Part shown: one piece after another, positions 27,117 to 36,243 of the stretch
Layout of the letters: the number at the start of each line of letters is the position of its first letter
Position numbering within the stretch: position 1 is the stretch's first letter
Assembly: GCF_003058325.1 (NCBI RefSeq)
Contig: NZ_CP028843.1
Coordinates: forward strand, 2,390,001-2,454,000
DNA length: 64,000 nt
Source of the DNA: Methylobacterium currus
Lineage (GTDB): Bacteria; Pseudomonadota; Alphaproteobacteria; Rhizobiales; Beijerinckiaceae
Direction of reading: 5' to 3'
Notes under the pieces: model-generated
What the model was told of the DNA's origin: nothing
What the model saw: only the letters and a program-made list of their open reading frames with translations
Database searches by the model: none
Position numbers and translations under genes: made by a program

Positions 27117-30100
27117 TCAGTGCGCCTCCTGCCAGTTCGCCGCCGCCTTGGCCTCGACGGCGAGCGGCACCCGCAGAGAGACCGCCGGGTTGGGCGCCTC
27201 CTCCATCACCCGGGCGATGATCGGCAGCGCCCGCTCGACCTCGTCGTCGGGCGACTCGAACACCAGTTCGTCGTGGACCTGGAGCAGCATCCGGGTCGAG
27301 AGGCCGGCATCGGCGAGCGCACCCTCCATCCGGGCCATGGCCCGGCGGATGATGTCGGCGGCCGTGCCCTGGATCGGCGCGTTGATCGCCTGGCGCTCGA
27401 CCGAGGCGCGCTCCTGCGGGTTGTTGGAGCGGATCTGCGGGTAGTGGCAGACCCGGCCGAACAGGGTGGTGACGTAGCCCTTGTCGCGGCAGATCTTCTT
27501 GGTGTCGTCGATATAGGCGCGGATGCCGGGGAAGCGCTCGAAATACTGCTTGATGAAGGCCGCGGCCTCGGATTGCGGGATGCCGAGCCGGTCGGCGAGG
27601 CCGAAGGCCGAGATGCCGTAGATGATGCCGAAATTGATGGTCTTGGCCCGGCGCCGCAGGTCCGGGTTCATCTGGTCGAGCGGCACGCCGAACATCGCCG
27701 AGGCGGTGGCGGCATGGATGTCGATGCCGTCCTCGAAGGCCTGGCGCAGTTGCGGGATGTCGGCGATGTGAGCGAGCAGGCGCAGCTCGATCTGGCTGTA
27801 ATCGGCCGAGATCAGCTTGTGCCCGGCATCGGCCACGAAGGCCTGGCGGATGCGCCGGCCCTCCTCCGTGCGGACCGGGATGTTCTGGAGGTTCGGGTCC
27901 GACGAGGAGAGCCGCCCGGTCGTGGTGGCGGCGAGCGCGAAGGAGGTGTGGACCCGGTCGGTGCCGCGGTCGGCATGCTCCTGGAGGCTGTCGGTATAGG
28001 TCGATTTCAGCTTCGAGAGCTGGCGCCAGTCGAGGATCTTGCGCGGAAGCTCGTGGCCCTGGCCGGCCAGCTCCTCCAGGAGGGTCGCGGGCGTCGCCCA
28101 TTGGCCGGACGGGGTCTTCTTGGCGCCGGGCAGGCCCATCTTGCCGAACAGGATGTCGCCGATCTGCTTGGGCGACGAGACGGAGAATTTTTCCCCCGCC
28201 ATCTCCTGGATCTCGTCCTCGAGCCGCGCCAGGGACTGGGCGAAATCGCCCGAGAGCCGGCTCAGCATGCCGCGATCGACCTTGATGCCCTCGCGCTCCA
28301 TCCGCGCCAGCACCGGCACCAGGGGCCGCTCCAGGGTCTCGTAGACGGTGGCGCGGCGCTCGGCGGCGAGCCGCGGCTTCATCAGCCGCCACAGCCGCAA
28401 GGTCACGTCGGCGTCCTCGGCCGCGTAGGCCGTCGCCTTGTCGAGGGCGACGCGGTCGAAGGTGACCTTCTGGCGCCCGGTCCCGGCGACGTCCGCGAAG
28501 GTGATCGGCTGGTGGCCGAGATGGCGGCGGGCCAATTCGTCCATGCCGTGCGAGCCCTTGCCGGCATCGAGCACGTAGGAGATCAGCATCGTGTCGTCGA
28601 AGGGCCGGACCTCGATGCCGTGGCGGGCGAGCATCAGCCAGTCGTACTTGATGTTCTGGCCGACCTTCAGCACCGCCGGGTTCTCGAGCAGCGGCTTCAG
28701 GCGCTCCTTCACGGCCTCCCAGGGGAGCTGCCCCGGCAGCAGGCCGCCGCCGAACAGGTCCTCGCCGCCGCGATGGCTCAGGGGGATGTAGGCGGCCCGA
28801 CCCGGCGCGGTGGCGAGCGACACGCCGACGAGGTCGGCCTTGTTGGCATCGAGCGCCGTCGTCTCGGTATCGACCGCGACGACCCCGGCCTCGACCGCCT
28901 CGGCGATCCAGGTCTCCAGGGTCTCGACCGTGGTGATGGTCTCGTAGGAGGCCGTGTCGAAGGGCTTGACCGCTTCGGCGGCGCGCGCCGCCACCAGCGT
29001 GGTGGGCGTCGCCTCGGCCGGGGCCTTGGGCTTCGGCGGCGCATCCGGCAGGTCGAGGTCGGCGAAGGGATCGACCTCGGTCTTCGCCTCCGGGCCTGCT
29101 TCCGGCGCGTCGCCGAAGAACGGCGCCCCATCGCTGCCGCCCGCCGGATTCGAGAAGCCCGCATCGGCGCCCTCCGGCAGCAGGGACGGGTCGGGCCGCA
29201 CCGCCTCGGGATCGACGTGCAGCATCTGGGCGATGCGGCGCGTCAGGGTGTTGAACTCCATCGCCTTGAGGAAGCCGACCAGGCGCTCGGGATCGGGCTT
29301 CGGCAGGCCGAGGTCGTCGAGGGGCACCGGCACCGGCACCGCCTCGTCGAGGGCGACGAGCCGGCGCGACAGCCGCGCCTGGTCGATATTGGCCAGCAGC
29401 GTCTCGCGGCGCTTGGGCTGCTTGATCGTGGCGGCCTTCTCCAAGAGCGCCTCCAGGCTACCGAACTCCTTGATCAGCGCCGCGGCGGTCTTCAGCCCGA
29501 TGCCCGGCACGCCCGGCACGTTGTCGGAGGTGTCGCCGATCAGCGCCAGCGCGTCGCCGATCTGCTCCGGCCCCAGGCCCTCCCAGCGCTCCAGGATGGC
29601 GGCACGGTCGAGGTTGCGCTCGGGCCGGTAGCCCGGCTTGCCCTTCTGGCCCGATTCGAAGTCGTAGAAGCGCACGAGGTCGCCGACGAGCTGCATCAGG
29701 TCCTTGTCGGAGGACACGATGATGACGCCCGCCCCCCTGGCCTCCGCCTGGCGGGCGTAGGTGGCGATCAGGTCGTCGGCCTCGTAGCGCTGCAACTCGA
29801 TCGGGTGCAGGCCGAAGGCCCGCACCGCGTCGCGCATCAGCGGCATCTGCCGCTTGAGGTCGTCGGGGGCGTCGGGCCGGTGGCCCTTGTAGTCCGGAAA
29901 GATCTCTTTCCGGAACGAGCCCTCGGACTTGTCGAACACGATGGCGAGGTGGGTCGGCACCACGCCGGCGGCGCCCTCCTGCACGAACTGCGCGAGCTTG
30001 GCGCAGAACAGCCGCACCGCCCCGGTCGGCAGCCCGTCGGAGGGCCGGAAGTTGTAGCGCTCGGGCTGATTGATCGACTGGAAATAGGCCCGGAAGATGA

Positions 30101-30188
30101 AGGACGAGCCGTCGACCAGGAGCACCTGATCGCCGGGGCCGACGGGCTTCGTCTCGGGGGCGGTCTCGGTGCTCATGCGGGCTGACAT
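27117..30188 (-). CDS. polA: DNA polymerase I
   Basis: A 1023-residue, full-length DNA polymerase I. The N-terminal 5'-3' exonuclease spans about residues 20-300 (LLVDGSSFIFRAYF, GDTSDNVPGVPGIGLKTAA). The 3'-5' proofreading domain retains its motifs (AVDTETTAL; KYDWLMLARHG; YAAEDADVTLRLW), unlike the degenerate copies in some bacteria. The polymerase domain has motif A (DYSQIELRLLAHI), motif B (RRAKTINFGIIYGISAFG) and motif C (QVHDELVFE). It fills gaps in repair and removes Okazaki primers. The start at 30188 has a weak ribosome binding site (GGAACAG); a second ATG lies four codons on at 30176. Confidence 0.98.
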   Translation of the reverse strand: MSARMSTETAPETKPVGPGDQVLLVDGSSFIFRAYFQSINQPERYNFRPSDGLPTGAVRLFCAKLAQFVQEGAAGVVPTHLAIVFDKSEGSFRKEIFPDYKGHRPDAPDDLKRQMPLMRDAVRAFGLHPIELQRYEADDLIATYARQAEARGAGVIIVSSDKDLMQLVGDLVRFYDFESGQKGKPGYRPERNLDRAAILERWEGLGPEQIGDALALIGDTSDNVPGVPGIGLKTAAALIKEFGSLEALLEKAATIKQPKRRETLLANIDQARLSRRLVALDEAVPVPVPLDDLGLPKPDPERLVGFLKAMEFNTLTRRIAQMLHVDPEAVRPDPSLLPEGADAGFSNPAGGSDGAPFFGDAPEAGPEAKTEVDPFADLDLPDAPPKPKAPAEATPTTLVAARAAEAVKPFDTASYETITTVETLETWIAEAVEAGVVAVDTETTALDANKADLVGVSLATAPGRAAYIPLSHRGGEDLFGGGLLPGQLPWEAVKERLKPLLENPAVLKVGQNIKYDWLMLARHGIEVRPFDDTMLISYVLDAGKGSHGMDELARRHLGHQPITFADVAGTGRQKVTFDRVALDKATAYAAEDADVTLRLWRLMKPRLAAERRATVYETLERPLVPVLARMEREGIKVDRGMLSRLSGDFAQSLARLEDEIQEMAGEKFSVSSPKQIGDILFGKMGLPGAKKTPSGQWATPATLLEELAGQGHELPRKILDWRQLSKLKSTYTDSLQEHADRGTDRVHTSFALAATTTGRLSSSDPNLQNIPVRTEEGRRIRQAFVADAGHKLISADYSQIELRLLAHIADIPQLRQAFEDGIDIHAATASAMFGVPLDQMNPDLRRRAKTINFGIIYGISAFGLADRLGIPQSEAAAFIKQYFERFPGIRAYIDDTKKICRDKGYVTTLFGRVCHYPQIRSNNPQERASVERQAINAPIQGTAADIIRRAMARMEGALADAGLSTRMLLQVHDELVFESPDDEVERALPIIARVMEEAPNPAVSLRVPLAVEAKAAANWQEAH

Positions 30189-30448
30189 CTGTTCCGGGGG
30201 CCTGTGAGACCCGTCTTAGTGCGTCGCCGGGACGAGGCAAACCGCGGCGCGGGCGCGCTCCCCCGGGAACGGGTGTGCCCCCCGCACACCAGAGGCCGCG
30301 AAAGCGCCATGCGACCGGTCCCGAAGCTTGACTTGGCGCGGGCGGAGGCTTGGTGTCAGGCGAGAGAGCAACCGTCATTCACCCGGAAGGCTGAGCCTCG
30401 CGGGCCCGTCGCGGGCCTGCGCCCGCCCCCGGGCCCAAGGACCGGCCC

Positions 30449-30922
30449 ATGCGCAAGACACCCCTCCTCGCCGCCCTGATCGCGGGGCTCGCCACCGCCG
30501 CCGGCTTGTCCGCCGCGCAGGCCCGCTCGGCTCGCCAGGAGATCGCCCCGGCCGAGGAGCGCGAGTTCCCGTTCGACGCCCAGATCCCGGGCTGCCAGGA
30601 TGCCGGCGTGCTGGAGAAGATCACCTACCAGTTCGCCGAGAAGGAGGCGAAGTTCTGGAACTCGACGCTGACGATCGCCTCCTACGACAGCATCGAGCGC
30701 ACCGCCTGGCGACCCTGGGGCCTCGACTTCTATCCCCGCCGCTTCTGCACCGCGGTCGCCACCACCTCGGACGGGGTGCGCCGGCGGGTCGACTACTCGG
30801 TGCGTGAGAGCCTCGGCATCATCGGGGCGACCTACGGCGTCGAGTTCTGCGTCCACGGCCTCGACCGCAACCTCGCCTACGCCTACGCCTCGGCCTCGTC
30901 CTGCCGCGAGGCCCGGCCGTAA
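30449..30922 (+). CDS. Secreted hypothetical protein coupled to RNase T2
   Basis: A 157-residue exported protein with signal peptide TPLLAALIAGLATAAGLSAAQA and a mature domain with four cysteines (PGCQDAG; FCTAVATT; EFCVHGLD; SCREARP) and several aromatic strand-like segments (TAWRPWGLDFYPRRFC; YGVEFCVHGLDRNLAYAYAS). I recognise no family with known function. Its stop overlaps the RNase T2 start (TAATG at 30920-30924), so the two are translationally coupled and both are exported. The product may assist, tether or inhibit the nuclease, but this is inferred only from arrangement. Confidence 0.8.
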   Translation: MRKTPLLAALIAGLATAAGLSAAQARSARQEIAPAEEREFPFDAQIPGCQDAGVLEKITYQFAEKEAKFWNSTLTIASYDSIERTAWRPWGLDFYPRRFCTAVATTSDGVRRRVDYSVRESLGIIGATYGVEFCVHGLDRNLAYAYASASSCREARP

Positions 30923-31587
30923 TGCGCGCCCTGGTCGGCGCCGTCCTCGCGACGGCTCTCGCGGCGACGGCCGCCGCCGGCCCGGCTGCCGCGCAGGGGC
31001 GCGGGGGCGGCGAGCCCGGCGTGTTCGACTTCTACGTCCTGGCCCTGTCCTGGTCGCCGACCTATTGCGCGCTGACCGGCGAGCGCCGGAACGACCAGCA
31101 ATGCGAGGCCGGCCGCAACCCGGGCTTCGTCGTCCACGGCCTGTGGCCGCAATACGAGCGCGGCTTCCCGAGCGAGTGCGGCGCATATCCTCGCAGCCCG
31201 AGCCGCCCGGCCATGGCCGAGGCCGAGGGGGTCTTCCCGAGCGAGGGGCTGGCCCGCCACGAATGGCGCCAGCACGGCACCTGCTCGGGGCTCGACCCGG
31301 CGGCCTATTTCCGTGCCACCCGCCGTGCCCGCGAGGCGGTGACGATCCCCGCCGCCCTGGCGAAGCCGGCGGACGACCTGCGCGCCGCCCCCATCGACAT
31401 CGCCCGCCAGTTCGTCGCCGCCAATCCCGGCCTGCGCCCGGACATGATGTCGGTGACCTGCAAGGCGGGCCGGCTCGAGGAGGTGCGGATCTGCCTCTCC
31501 AAGGATCTGCGCGGCTTCACCCCCTGCCCGGAGGTGGCCCGCCAGAATTGCCGCGCCGGCGAGGTGACGGTGGGGACGGGGCGCTGA
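30922..31587 (+). CDS. Ribonuclease T2 family protein
   Basis: A 221-residue exported endoribonuclease. The signal peptide ALVGAVLATALAATAAAGPAAA precedes the T2 fold with both conserved active-site motifs: CAS1 GFVVHGLWPQYE (about residues 66-77) and CAS2 RHEWRQHGTCSG (about 112-123), carrying the catalytic histidines and the glutamate. T2 enzymes cleave single-stranded RNA with little base preference via 2',3'-cyclic phosphate and act in the periplasm in bacteria. Several cysteines form the expected disulfides. It overlaps the preceding secreted gene by one base. The insertion sequence begins 125 bp downstream. Confidence 0.92.
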   Translation: MRALVGAVLATALAATAAAGPAAAQGRGGGEPGVFDFYVLALSWSPTYCALTGERRNDQQCEAGRNPGFVVHGLWPQYERGFPSECGAYPRSPSRPAMAEAEGVFPSEGLARHEWRQHGTCSGLDPAAYFRATRRAREAVTIPAALAKPADDLRAAPIDIARQFVAANPGLRPDMMSVTCKAGRLEEVRICLSKDLRGFTPCPEVARQNCRAGEVTVGTGR

Positions 31588-31712
31588 GGCGCGCCCGTCC
31601 CGGCGCCGCGACGACCCTCGTCCCGTTCATCCCTCCGGCCTGAGCGCCGACCGGCCTTTCGCTCGGGCGAGGATCGCGGGTGAGACGAACCCGGGCAGGC
31701 AGGCGGTCCTTC

Positions 31713-32976
31713 CAGGGCAATCGGGTGAAGGGTCATGGTGCGACGAGCCTGACGAGGTAGTCGTCGTCCCAGCCTGCGGTTTTGAGGGCGAGGCGCATGG
31801 AATCCTTGCCCTTTTTGCGGGCTGCGACGTTCACCGCGATGTGGCGGACCGTCAGCATGTTCTCGGGGGCATGAGCAGTACGGATGCGAGACTGATCGTC
31901 GTGGAAGGTGACGTCGAGGATCCAATGCAGGCCGTTCTCGATCGCCCAATGCTGCCGGACGGCAGGCCCGAGGCGGTCGGCGCCGAGCGGTGACGAGGTC
32001 AGATAGCAGCGCGTCTCACGCTCGATCCTGTTTACCGGGTCACGGGTGCTCAAGTCACGGGTGCTGTCGACGACGATGAGGCTCTTCAACCCCGGCCAGG
32101 CGTGGCGCGCCTGGAGCCAGGCGACCTGATGGATGACAGTCACGCGCCGGGTCTCGATCCGCCCGTGATCGCCCTCGACGGTCTCGTGCGTGCTGACGGT
32201 GCAATCGGCAAAGTCCCGAGCTTTCTGTTCCTCGACGAAGAGCGTGACGTCCTCGTGCAGCGTGCCCTGGTTGCCCTTGAGCGCCAGGACATAGTCGGCC
32301 TTCTTGTCGAGGATCTTGTGGGCGATGGCACGCTGGCAGCCCATCGCATCGATGGTGACGATCGCCCCCTCGATCGACAGGAGGTCGAGCAGGGCCGGGA
32401 TTACCGCGATCTCGTTGGACTTTCCGCTCACCTTGGTCTGGGCCAGCACCAACCGCTGGCGTGCGGCGAAGGCGGAGACGACGTGAAGGGCATCTCGCGC
32501 ACCGGCCCGGCCCGAGCGCCGCGAGGTCTTGCCGTCGATCGCGATCACGTCGAGCGGCGTTTGCGTCAGCGTCGCGGCCCAGGCCGCAAAGCAGCGTCGA
32601 AATGCGACGGGATCGAGCGCCGCGAAGATGTCACCGAGATGATCGTGGCTCGGCGTGCCGTTCCGGAACGGCAGAAATCGGCGCAGAAGGTCGAGTTTCG
32701 TGTGACCGAACCGGGCGATATCGGTGAAGCCTTCAGCCCCCGCCAGGATGGCCAGCAACGCCAGCAGCAGAACCTCGTCCAGGCGATAGGCGACTTTGCC
32801 GGGCTGGCGCGGATCGGGCAGGTCCGCGAAATGATCGAGAAACACCGTCGCCTCGAACACCGCCGCTACCGGCTCGCTCGCCTCGTCCATCGCCCGCCTC
32901 CTAAACCACGTCGTGGCGGACGACCGATTCAGAGCTTCCGGTCCTTGTCACCTCCCGCATTCACCCGATTGCCCTG
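31713..32976. mobile_element. ISAs1-family insertion sequence, complete
   Basis: A 1264-bp element with 17-bp perfect terminal inverted repeats (cagggcaatcgggtgaa, left end at 31713, right end at 32976 in reverse) and a 10-bp target duplication, gcggtccttc, at 31703-31712 and 32977-32986. It carries one intact transposase gene. It inserted in the gap between the RNase T2 gene and the AraC-type regulator and disrupts no recognisable gene. Intact ends, duplication and transposase imply recent transposition. Confidence 0.95.
31733..32890 (-). CDS. ISAs1 family transposase
   Basis: A 385-residue transposase of the ISAs1 family. An N-terminal segment (DHFADLPDPRQPGKVAYRLD) typical of the family precedes a DDE-type core with acidic residues in VIAIDGKTSRRSG, IVTIDAMGCQRAIA and HWAIENGLHWILDVTF. 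It cuts and pastes the 1264-bp element. Length is normal and no frameshift is present, so it is probably active. The gene runs leftward from one end to the other of the element with only short flanks. Confidence 0.95.
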   Translation of the reverse strand: MDEASEPVAAVFEATVFLDHFADLPDPRQPGKVAYRLDEVLLLALLAILAGAEGFTDIARFGHTKLDLLRRFLPFRNGTPSHDHLGDIFAALDPVAFRRCFAAWAATLTQTPLDVIAIDGKTSRRSGRAGARDALHVVSAFAARQRLVLAQTKVSGKSNEIAVIPALLDLLSIEGAIVTIDAMGCQRAIAHKILDKKADYVLALKGNQGTLHEDVTLFVEEQKARDFADCTVSTHETVEGDHGRIETRRVTVIHQVAWLQARHAWPGLKSLIVVDSTRDLSTRDPVNRIERETRCYLTSSPLGADRLGPAVRQHWAIENGLHWILDVTFHDDQSRIRTAHAPENMLTVRHIAVNVAARKKGKDSMRLALKTAGWDDDYLVRLVAP

Positions 32977-33068
32977 GCGGTCCTTCCCTTCCGGCTTGAC
33001 CGCAGCCCCCATCCCCCACAGCAAGACCGGTCAGGACGCGCGCCCCTCTCCTCCGTCATGATGACGGC

Positions 33069-33956
33069 ATGGATCGAGCCCCCTCCCCTCGCGCCCCCGG
33101 CCCCGACCTCGTCGCCGACACGCTCGCCTGGATCGAGAAGCGGCTCGACGAGCGCCTGACGCTCGCCCGCATCGCCGAGCGCGCGGGCCTGTCGCCCTAC
33201 CATTTCTCGCGCCTGTTCACCGCCCGGATGGGCCTGTCGCCCATGGCGCATGTGCGCGGGCGCCGGCTCGTGCGGGCGGCACGGCGCCTCGCCGCGGAGC
33301 CCGAGGCGAGGCTCGTCGATCTCGCCTTCGAGGCCGGGTTCGAATCCCAGGAAGCCTTCACCCGCGCCTTCGGGCGCCGCTTCGGCGTCACACCCGGCCG
33401 CTTCCGCCGCGGCCTCGCGATCCTTCCCCCGGACGGAGACGTGTTCATGCCGACACCCGCCGAGACCTCCCGCGCCGTCGCCCGGCTGCCCGGCCTCGTG
33501 ACCCGCGACGCGTTTACCGTCGCCGGCCCGACGCGGCGCTTCGACCGGGCGACCTCATCCACCATCCCGGACCTCTGGTCCACGATGATCCGGGCCCTGC
33601 CCTTCGACGGACAGGTGCCGAGCTGGGCCACCTACGGCGTCGTCTGGAGCGCCGACAGGGACGAGGGCAGCTTCGACTACATGGCCGGCGTGGGCGTGCG
33701 GCCGGAGGGCGGCCTGCCCGCCGGCTTCGTGCGCAAGACGATCCCCGCGGCGACCTACGCGGTGTTCCGGATCACCCTGGACGGGACGGCCCTGCACCCG
33801 CAGGTGAAGGGCGCCATGGCGACCATCTGGGGCGAGCTCGTCCCGGCCTCCGGCCTCACGGTCGCCGATACTCCCGATTTCGAACTCCATGACGGCCGCT
33901 TCGCCCCCGACCGGCCGGGCACCGTCATCGACGTGCATGTGCCCGTCGTGGCGTGA
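33069..33956 (+). CDS. AraC family regulator with GyrI-like effector domain
   Basis: A 295-residue regulator with a two-helix-turn-helix AraC DNA-binding domain at the N-terminus (about residues 15-115: LARIAERAGLSPYHFSRLF; LAFEAGFESQEAFTRAFGRR) and a C-terminal GyrI/Rob-like effector-binding domain (about 140-295). Rob-type proteins have this domain order, bind small hydrophobic or amphipathic ligands, and often control efflux or detoxification. No obvious target is adjacent; the next gene, a membrane protein, is on the same strand. The ATG start at 33069 lies 80 bp beyond the insertion sequence, so the element may have altered its promoter. Confidence 0.9.
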   Translation: MDRAPSPRAPGPDLVADTLAWIEKRLDERLTLARIAERAGLSPYHFSRLFTARMGLSPMAHVRGRRLVRAARRLAAEPEARLVDLAFEAGFESQEAFTRAFGRRFGVTPGRFRRGLAILPPDGDVFMPTPAETSRAVARLPGLVTRDAFTVAGPTRRFDRATSSTIPDLWSTMIRALPFDGQVPSWATYGVVWSADRDEGSFDYMAGVGVRPEGGLPAGFVRKTIPAATYAVFRITLDGTALHPQVKGAMATIWGELVPASGLTVADTPDFELHDGRFAPDRPGTVIDVHVPVVA

Positions 33957-34131
33957 CCAGGGAGCCGAACTCCATCATCGTGACGATGTAGTGGCACCTT
34001 TCGGCCTGCCACGGTCTCCCAAGGGCACAGCTTCGCGGTGAAGCAGGAACCGGTATAGCTCGGCAATGCGGCACTCGGCAGACTTGCGTTGGCAGACCAA
34101 CGCTTCGTCCGCTTCGAGTCTTGTTTTATCG

Positions 34132-34174
34132 CAGATTTTCGTCGCAAAACCGGAACCCGCTTTTGCGAAATCTG
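34132..34174. terminator. Imperfect hairpin upstream of the membrane protein gene
   Basis: cagattttcgtcgcaaaa and ttttgcgaaatctg pair as two stacked stems (4-base bulge, 11-base loop). It lies between the AraC-type gene and the next gene and could be a terminator for the former or a leader structure. Confidence 0.4.
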
Positions 34175-34210
34175 CTTGGCGGCGGCAGGCCGCGATGGAG
34201 AGCGGCCGGC

Positions 34211-34750
34211 ATGAACCTGCTCGCGAGCTTCACACCCTTCGTCGCCTTCGCGATCCTCATCCATCTCGGGTTCGTGGGGGCGGCCCTGTGGGTGGGCGCG
34301 GCCGTGGCCGCCGGGCTGATGCTGCGTGATCGCGTCGTCCTCGGTCGGTCCATCAAGATCCTGGAGGCCGGCACGCTGGTGCTGTTCGCCGGTCTCGCGC
34401 TCACCACGCGCGTCATGGGGCAGACCTGGACGATCCCGGCGGTGCGTCTCGTCGTCGATGCGGGGTTGCTCGTCATCGTGCTGGCTTCGCTGGCAGTCGG
34501 GCGGCCCTTCACGCTCCAGTATGCGCGGGAGACCACGCTGCCGGAGATCTGGGCCAGCCCGCACTTCACGCGGGTCAACCGCGCCGTCACCCTCGCCTGG
34601 GCGGCGGCCTTCGCGGTGCTCGTTCTGGCCGATGCGGCGATGGTCTTCGTGCCGGAGATCCCCCGGCGCATCGACGTCCTCGCGACGGTTCTCGCCCTCG
34701 TGGGGGCGTACAAGTTCACCGTGCGGGCGACGTCGCGGGCGTCGGAGTAA
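34211..34750 (+). CDS. Integral membrane protein, hypothetical
   Basis: A 179-residue protein with four or five membrane segments (FTPFVAFAILIHLGFVGAAL, LEAGTLVLFAGLALTT, LVVDAGLLVIVLASLAVG, LAWAAAFAVLVLADAAMVFV, IDVLATVLALVGAYKF). I recognise no transporter or enzyme motif. I use the ATG at 34211, after GGAGAG, rather than the longer frame from 34121, whose extra residues are basic and non-hydrophobic and whose DNA includes a hairpin. It could depend on the AraC-type regulator upstream, but there is no direct evidence. Confidence 0.7.
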   Translation: MNLLASFTPFVAFAILIHLGFVGAALWVGAAVAAGLMLRDRVVLGRSIKILEAGTLVLFAGLALTTRVMGQTWTIPAVRLVVDAGLLVIVLASLAVGRPFTLQYARETTLPEIWASPHFTRVNRAVTLAWAAAFAVLVLADAAMVFVPEIPRRIDVLATVLALVGAYKFTVRATSRASE

Positions 34751-34802
34751 CCGCGTCCCGCCCGCGGACAGCCTCTCCGGCGGTCGAGCCGCGGGCGACG
34801 GT

Positions 34803-35756
34803 TCAGAGCGAGACCGGCTTTGCCGGCGTGGCGGCTTTCCTCCGCCACCGCAGCAACCGCCCGTCGATCGCCACCAGCCCGGCCCCGATCAGCGCCATGC
34901 CGAGGAGCTGGCGCGGCACGACCGGCTCGCCCAGCACCAGGGCGCCGAGGAGCAGCGCCGAGACCGGGATCAGGAAGGTGACGAGCATCAGGTTGGTCGC
35001 CCCGGCGCTCGCCAGCAGGCGGAAGAAGATCACGTAGGCGAGCGCCGTCGAGAGCGCCGCGAGGCCGATGACCGCCGCGACGGCCGTCAAGGGCGGTGGC
35101 GCCAGGGTCCAGGGCCGATCGACCGCGAGGGCGACGGGCAGCAGCAGCACGGTCGCGGCGGTGACCTGGCCCGCGGCGGCCGAGAGCGGCGGGATGCCCA
35201 TGCGCTTGAACCGGCGGCCGTAGATGCCGGCGAAGGCGTAGGAGAGCGCGGCGAGCAGGACCGCGCCCTGCGCCAGCGCCTCACCGCCGAGCCCGGCGAG
35301 GACCGACGGTCCGACCATCACGGCGACGCCCGCGAGGCCGGCCAGCACCCCGGCGAGGCGATTGCCGGTCAGGCGCTCGTCGTCGGTGAGGAGGTGGGCC
35401 ACCAGCACGCCGAAGAGCGGCGTGGTGGCGTTGAGGATCGCGGCGAGGCCCGACGCGATGTGGGTCTGCCCCCAGGCGATGAGGCAGAACGGCACCGCAT
35501 TGTTGAGGACGGCCGCGCCCAGGAAGGCGAGCCAGACCTTGGCGCCCCGCGGCACGGGAATTCCCCGTACCCGCAGCACCAGGGCGAGGATGGCGGCGGC
35601 GAGGCCGACCCGTAGCACCACCAGGGTGAATGGCGGCAGGGCGCGCAAGGCCACGCCGACGAAGAAGAACGATCCGCCCCACAGGACCGAGAGGCCGAGG
35701 AGCAGGCCCCATTCCGGTGGGGTCATGGGGCGGTTGGCGACGGGCTTCATCGGCAT
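34803..35756 (-). CDS. EamA/DMT family transporter
   Basis: A 317-residue, ten-helix drug/metabolite transporter with two EamA repeats (about residues 12-145 and 155-300). The first repeat begins GLLLGLSVLWGGSFFFVGVA, and the second ends with LLGALVLGEPVVPRQLLG, typical of the family. Members export amino acids, nucleosides or amphiphiles; the substrate is unknown. The ATG at 35756 follows GGAGAG at good spacing. The frame extends upstream through the 15-bp repeats at 35822-35866, which I regard as non-coding. The DUF1127 gene lies upstream on the same strand. Confidence 0.9.
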   Translation of the reverse strand: MPMKPVANRPMTPPEWGLLLGLSVLWGGSFFFVGVALRALPPFTLVVLRVGLAAAILALVLRVRGIPVPRGAKVWLAFLGAAVLNNAVPFCLIAWGQTHIASGLAAILNATTPLFGVLVAHLLTDDERLTGNRLAGVLAGLAGVAVMVGPSVLAGLGGEALAQGAVLLAALSYAFAGIYGRRFKRMGIPPLSAAAGQVTAATVLLLPVALAVDRPWTLAPPPLTAVAAVIGLAALSTALAYVIFFRLLASAGATNLMLVTFLIPVSALLLGALVLGEPVVPRQLLGMALIGAGLVAIDGRLLRWRRKAATPAKPVSL

Positions 35757-35821
35757 CGGGCTCTCCGGGGCGGATGCCGCACCCTGACGCAAGGGCGCCC
35801 CGGCGGCATCCCGTTCCTTGC

Positions 35822-35866
35822 GATGAAGGTCTCGGCGATGAAAATCTCGGCGATGAAAATCTCGGC
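35822..35866. repeat. Three 15-bp tandem repeats between DMT and DUF1127 genes
   Basis: Units gatgaaggtctcggc and gatgaaaatctcggc (twice) lie between the DUF1127 stop and the transporter start. The last two units are identical. Confidence 0.9.
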
Positions 35867-35883
35867 GGTCGATAGCCTGCGGA

Positions 35884-36114
35884 TCAGTCCCGCCAGAACG
35901 GCTTTTCCGCCTCGCGCAGGGCATCGGCCCGCGACAGGCCGACATCCTTGAGCAGCCCGTCGGGGCAGGCCATCAGGGCGCGGCGCTCGTGCCGGCGGTC
36001 GGCCCACAATTCGAGCCGCTCGATGAGCGAGATGGCGGTGCGGCGGCGCGGCGGCGCAATGCGGATGGCAGGAACGAGGCGCAGGTTTCCTCGGCCAGCG
36101 ACGAGGCTCGTCAT
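35884..36114 (-). CDS. DUF1127 domain small protein
   Basis: A 76-residue basic protein with the C-terminal DUF1127 motif (LELWADRRHERRALMACPDG, then LKDVGLSRADA, ending EKPFWRD). DUF1127 proteins of Rhizobiales are small arginine-rich factors linked to RNA maturation, phosphate or stress responses. The N-terminal half (MTSLVAGRGNLRLVPAIRIA) is specific to this copy. It is divergent from a GcvA-type LysR regulator 130 bp away, a pairing that suggests the regulator controls it. I chose the ATG at 36114 rather than the longer frame from 36183. Confidence 0.82.
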   Translation of the reverse strand: MTSLVAGRGNLRLVPAIRIAPPRRRTAISLIERLELWADRRHERRALMACPDGLLKDVGLSRADALREAEKPFWRD

Positions 36115-36243
36115 GGCTGTCTCCGGATGGGACAATCGGTGGATCGATGAAGGGAGATTGCCTTTCGGGCGCTCTCCGATCAAACCAGATCGACTCGTCC
36201 GTCACCGCAGGAAATCTGGGTCACTCCCAATCTGGACTGCATC

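Noticed and set aside
27120..30185. 1021-codon open frame antisense to polA on the plus strand
   Set aside because: It mirrors polA exactly, has no ribosome binding site and no recognisable motif; long antisense frames are common in such GC-rich DNA.
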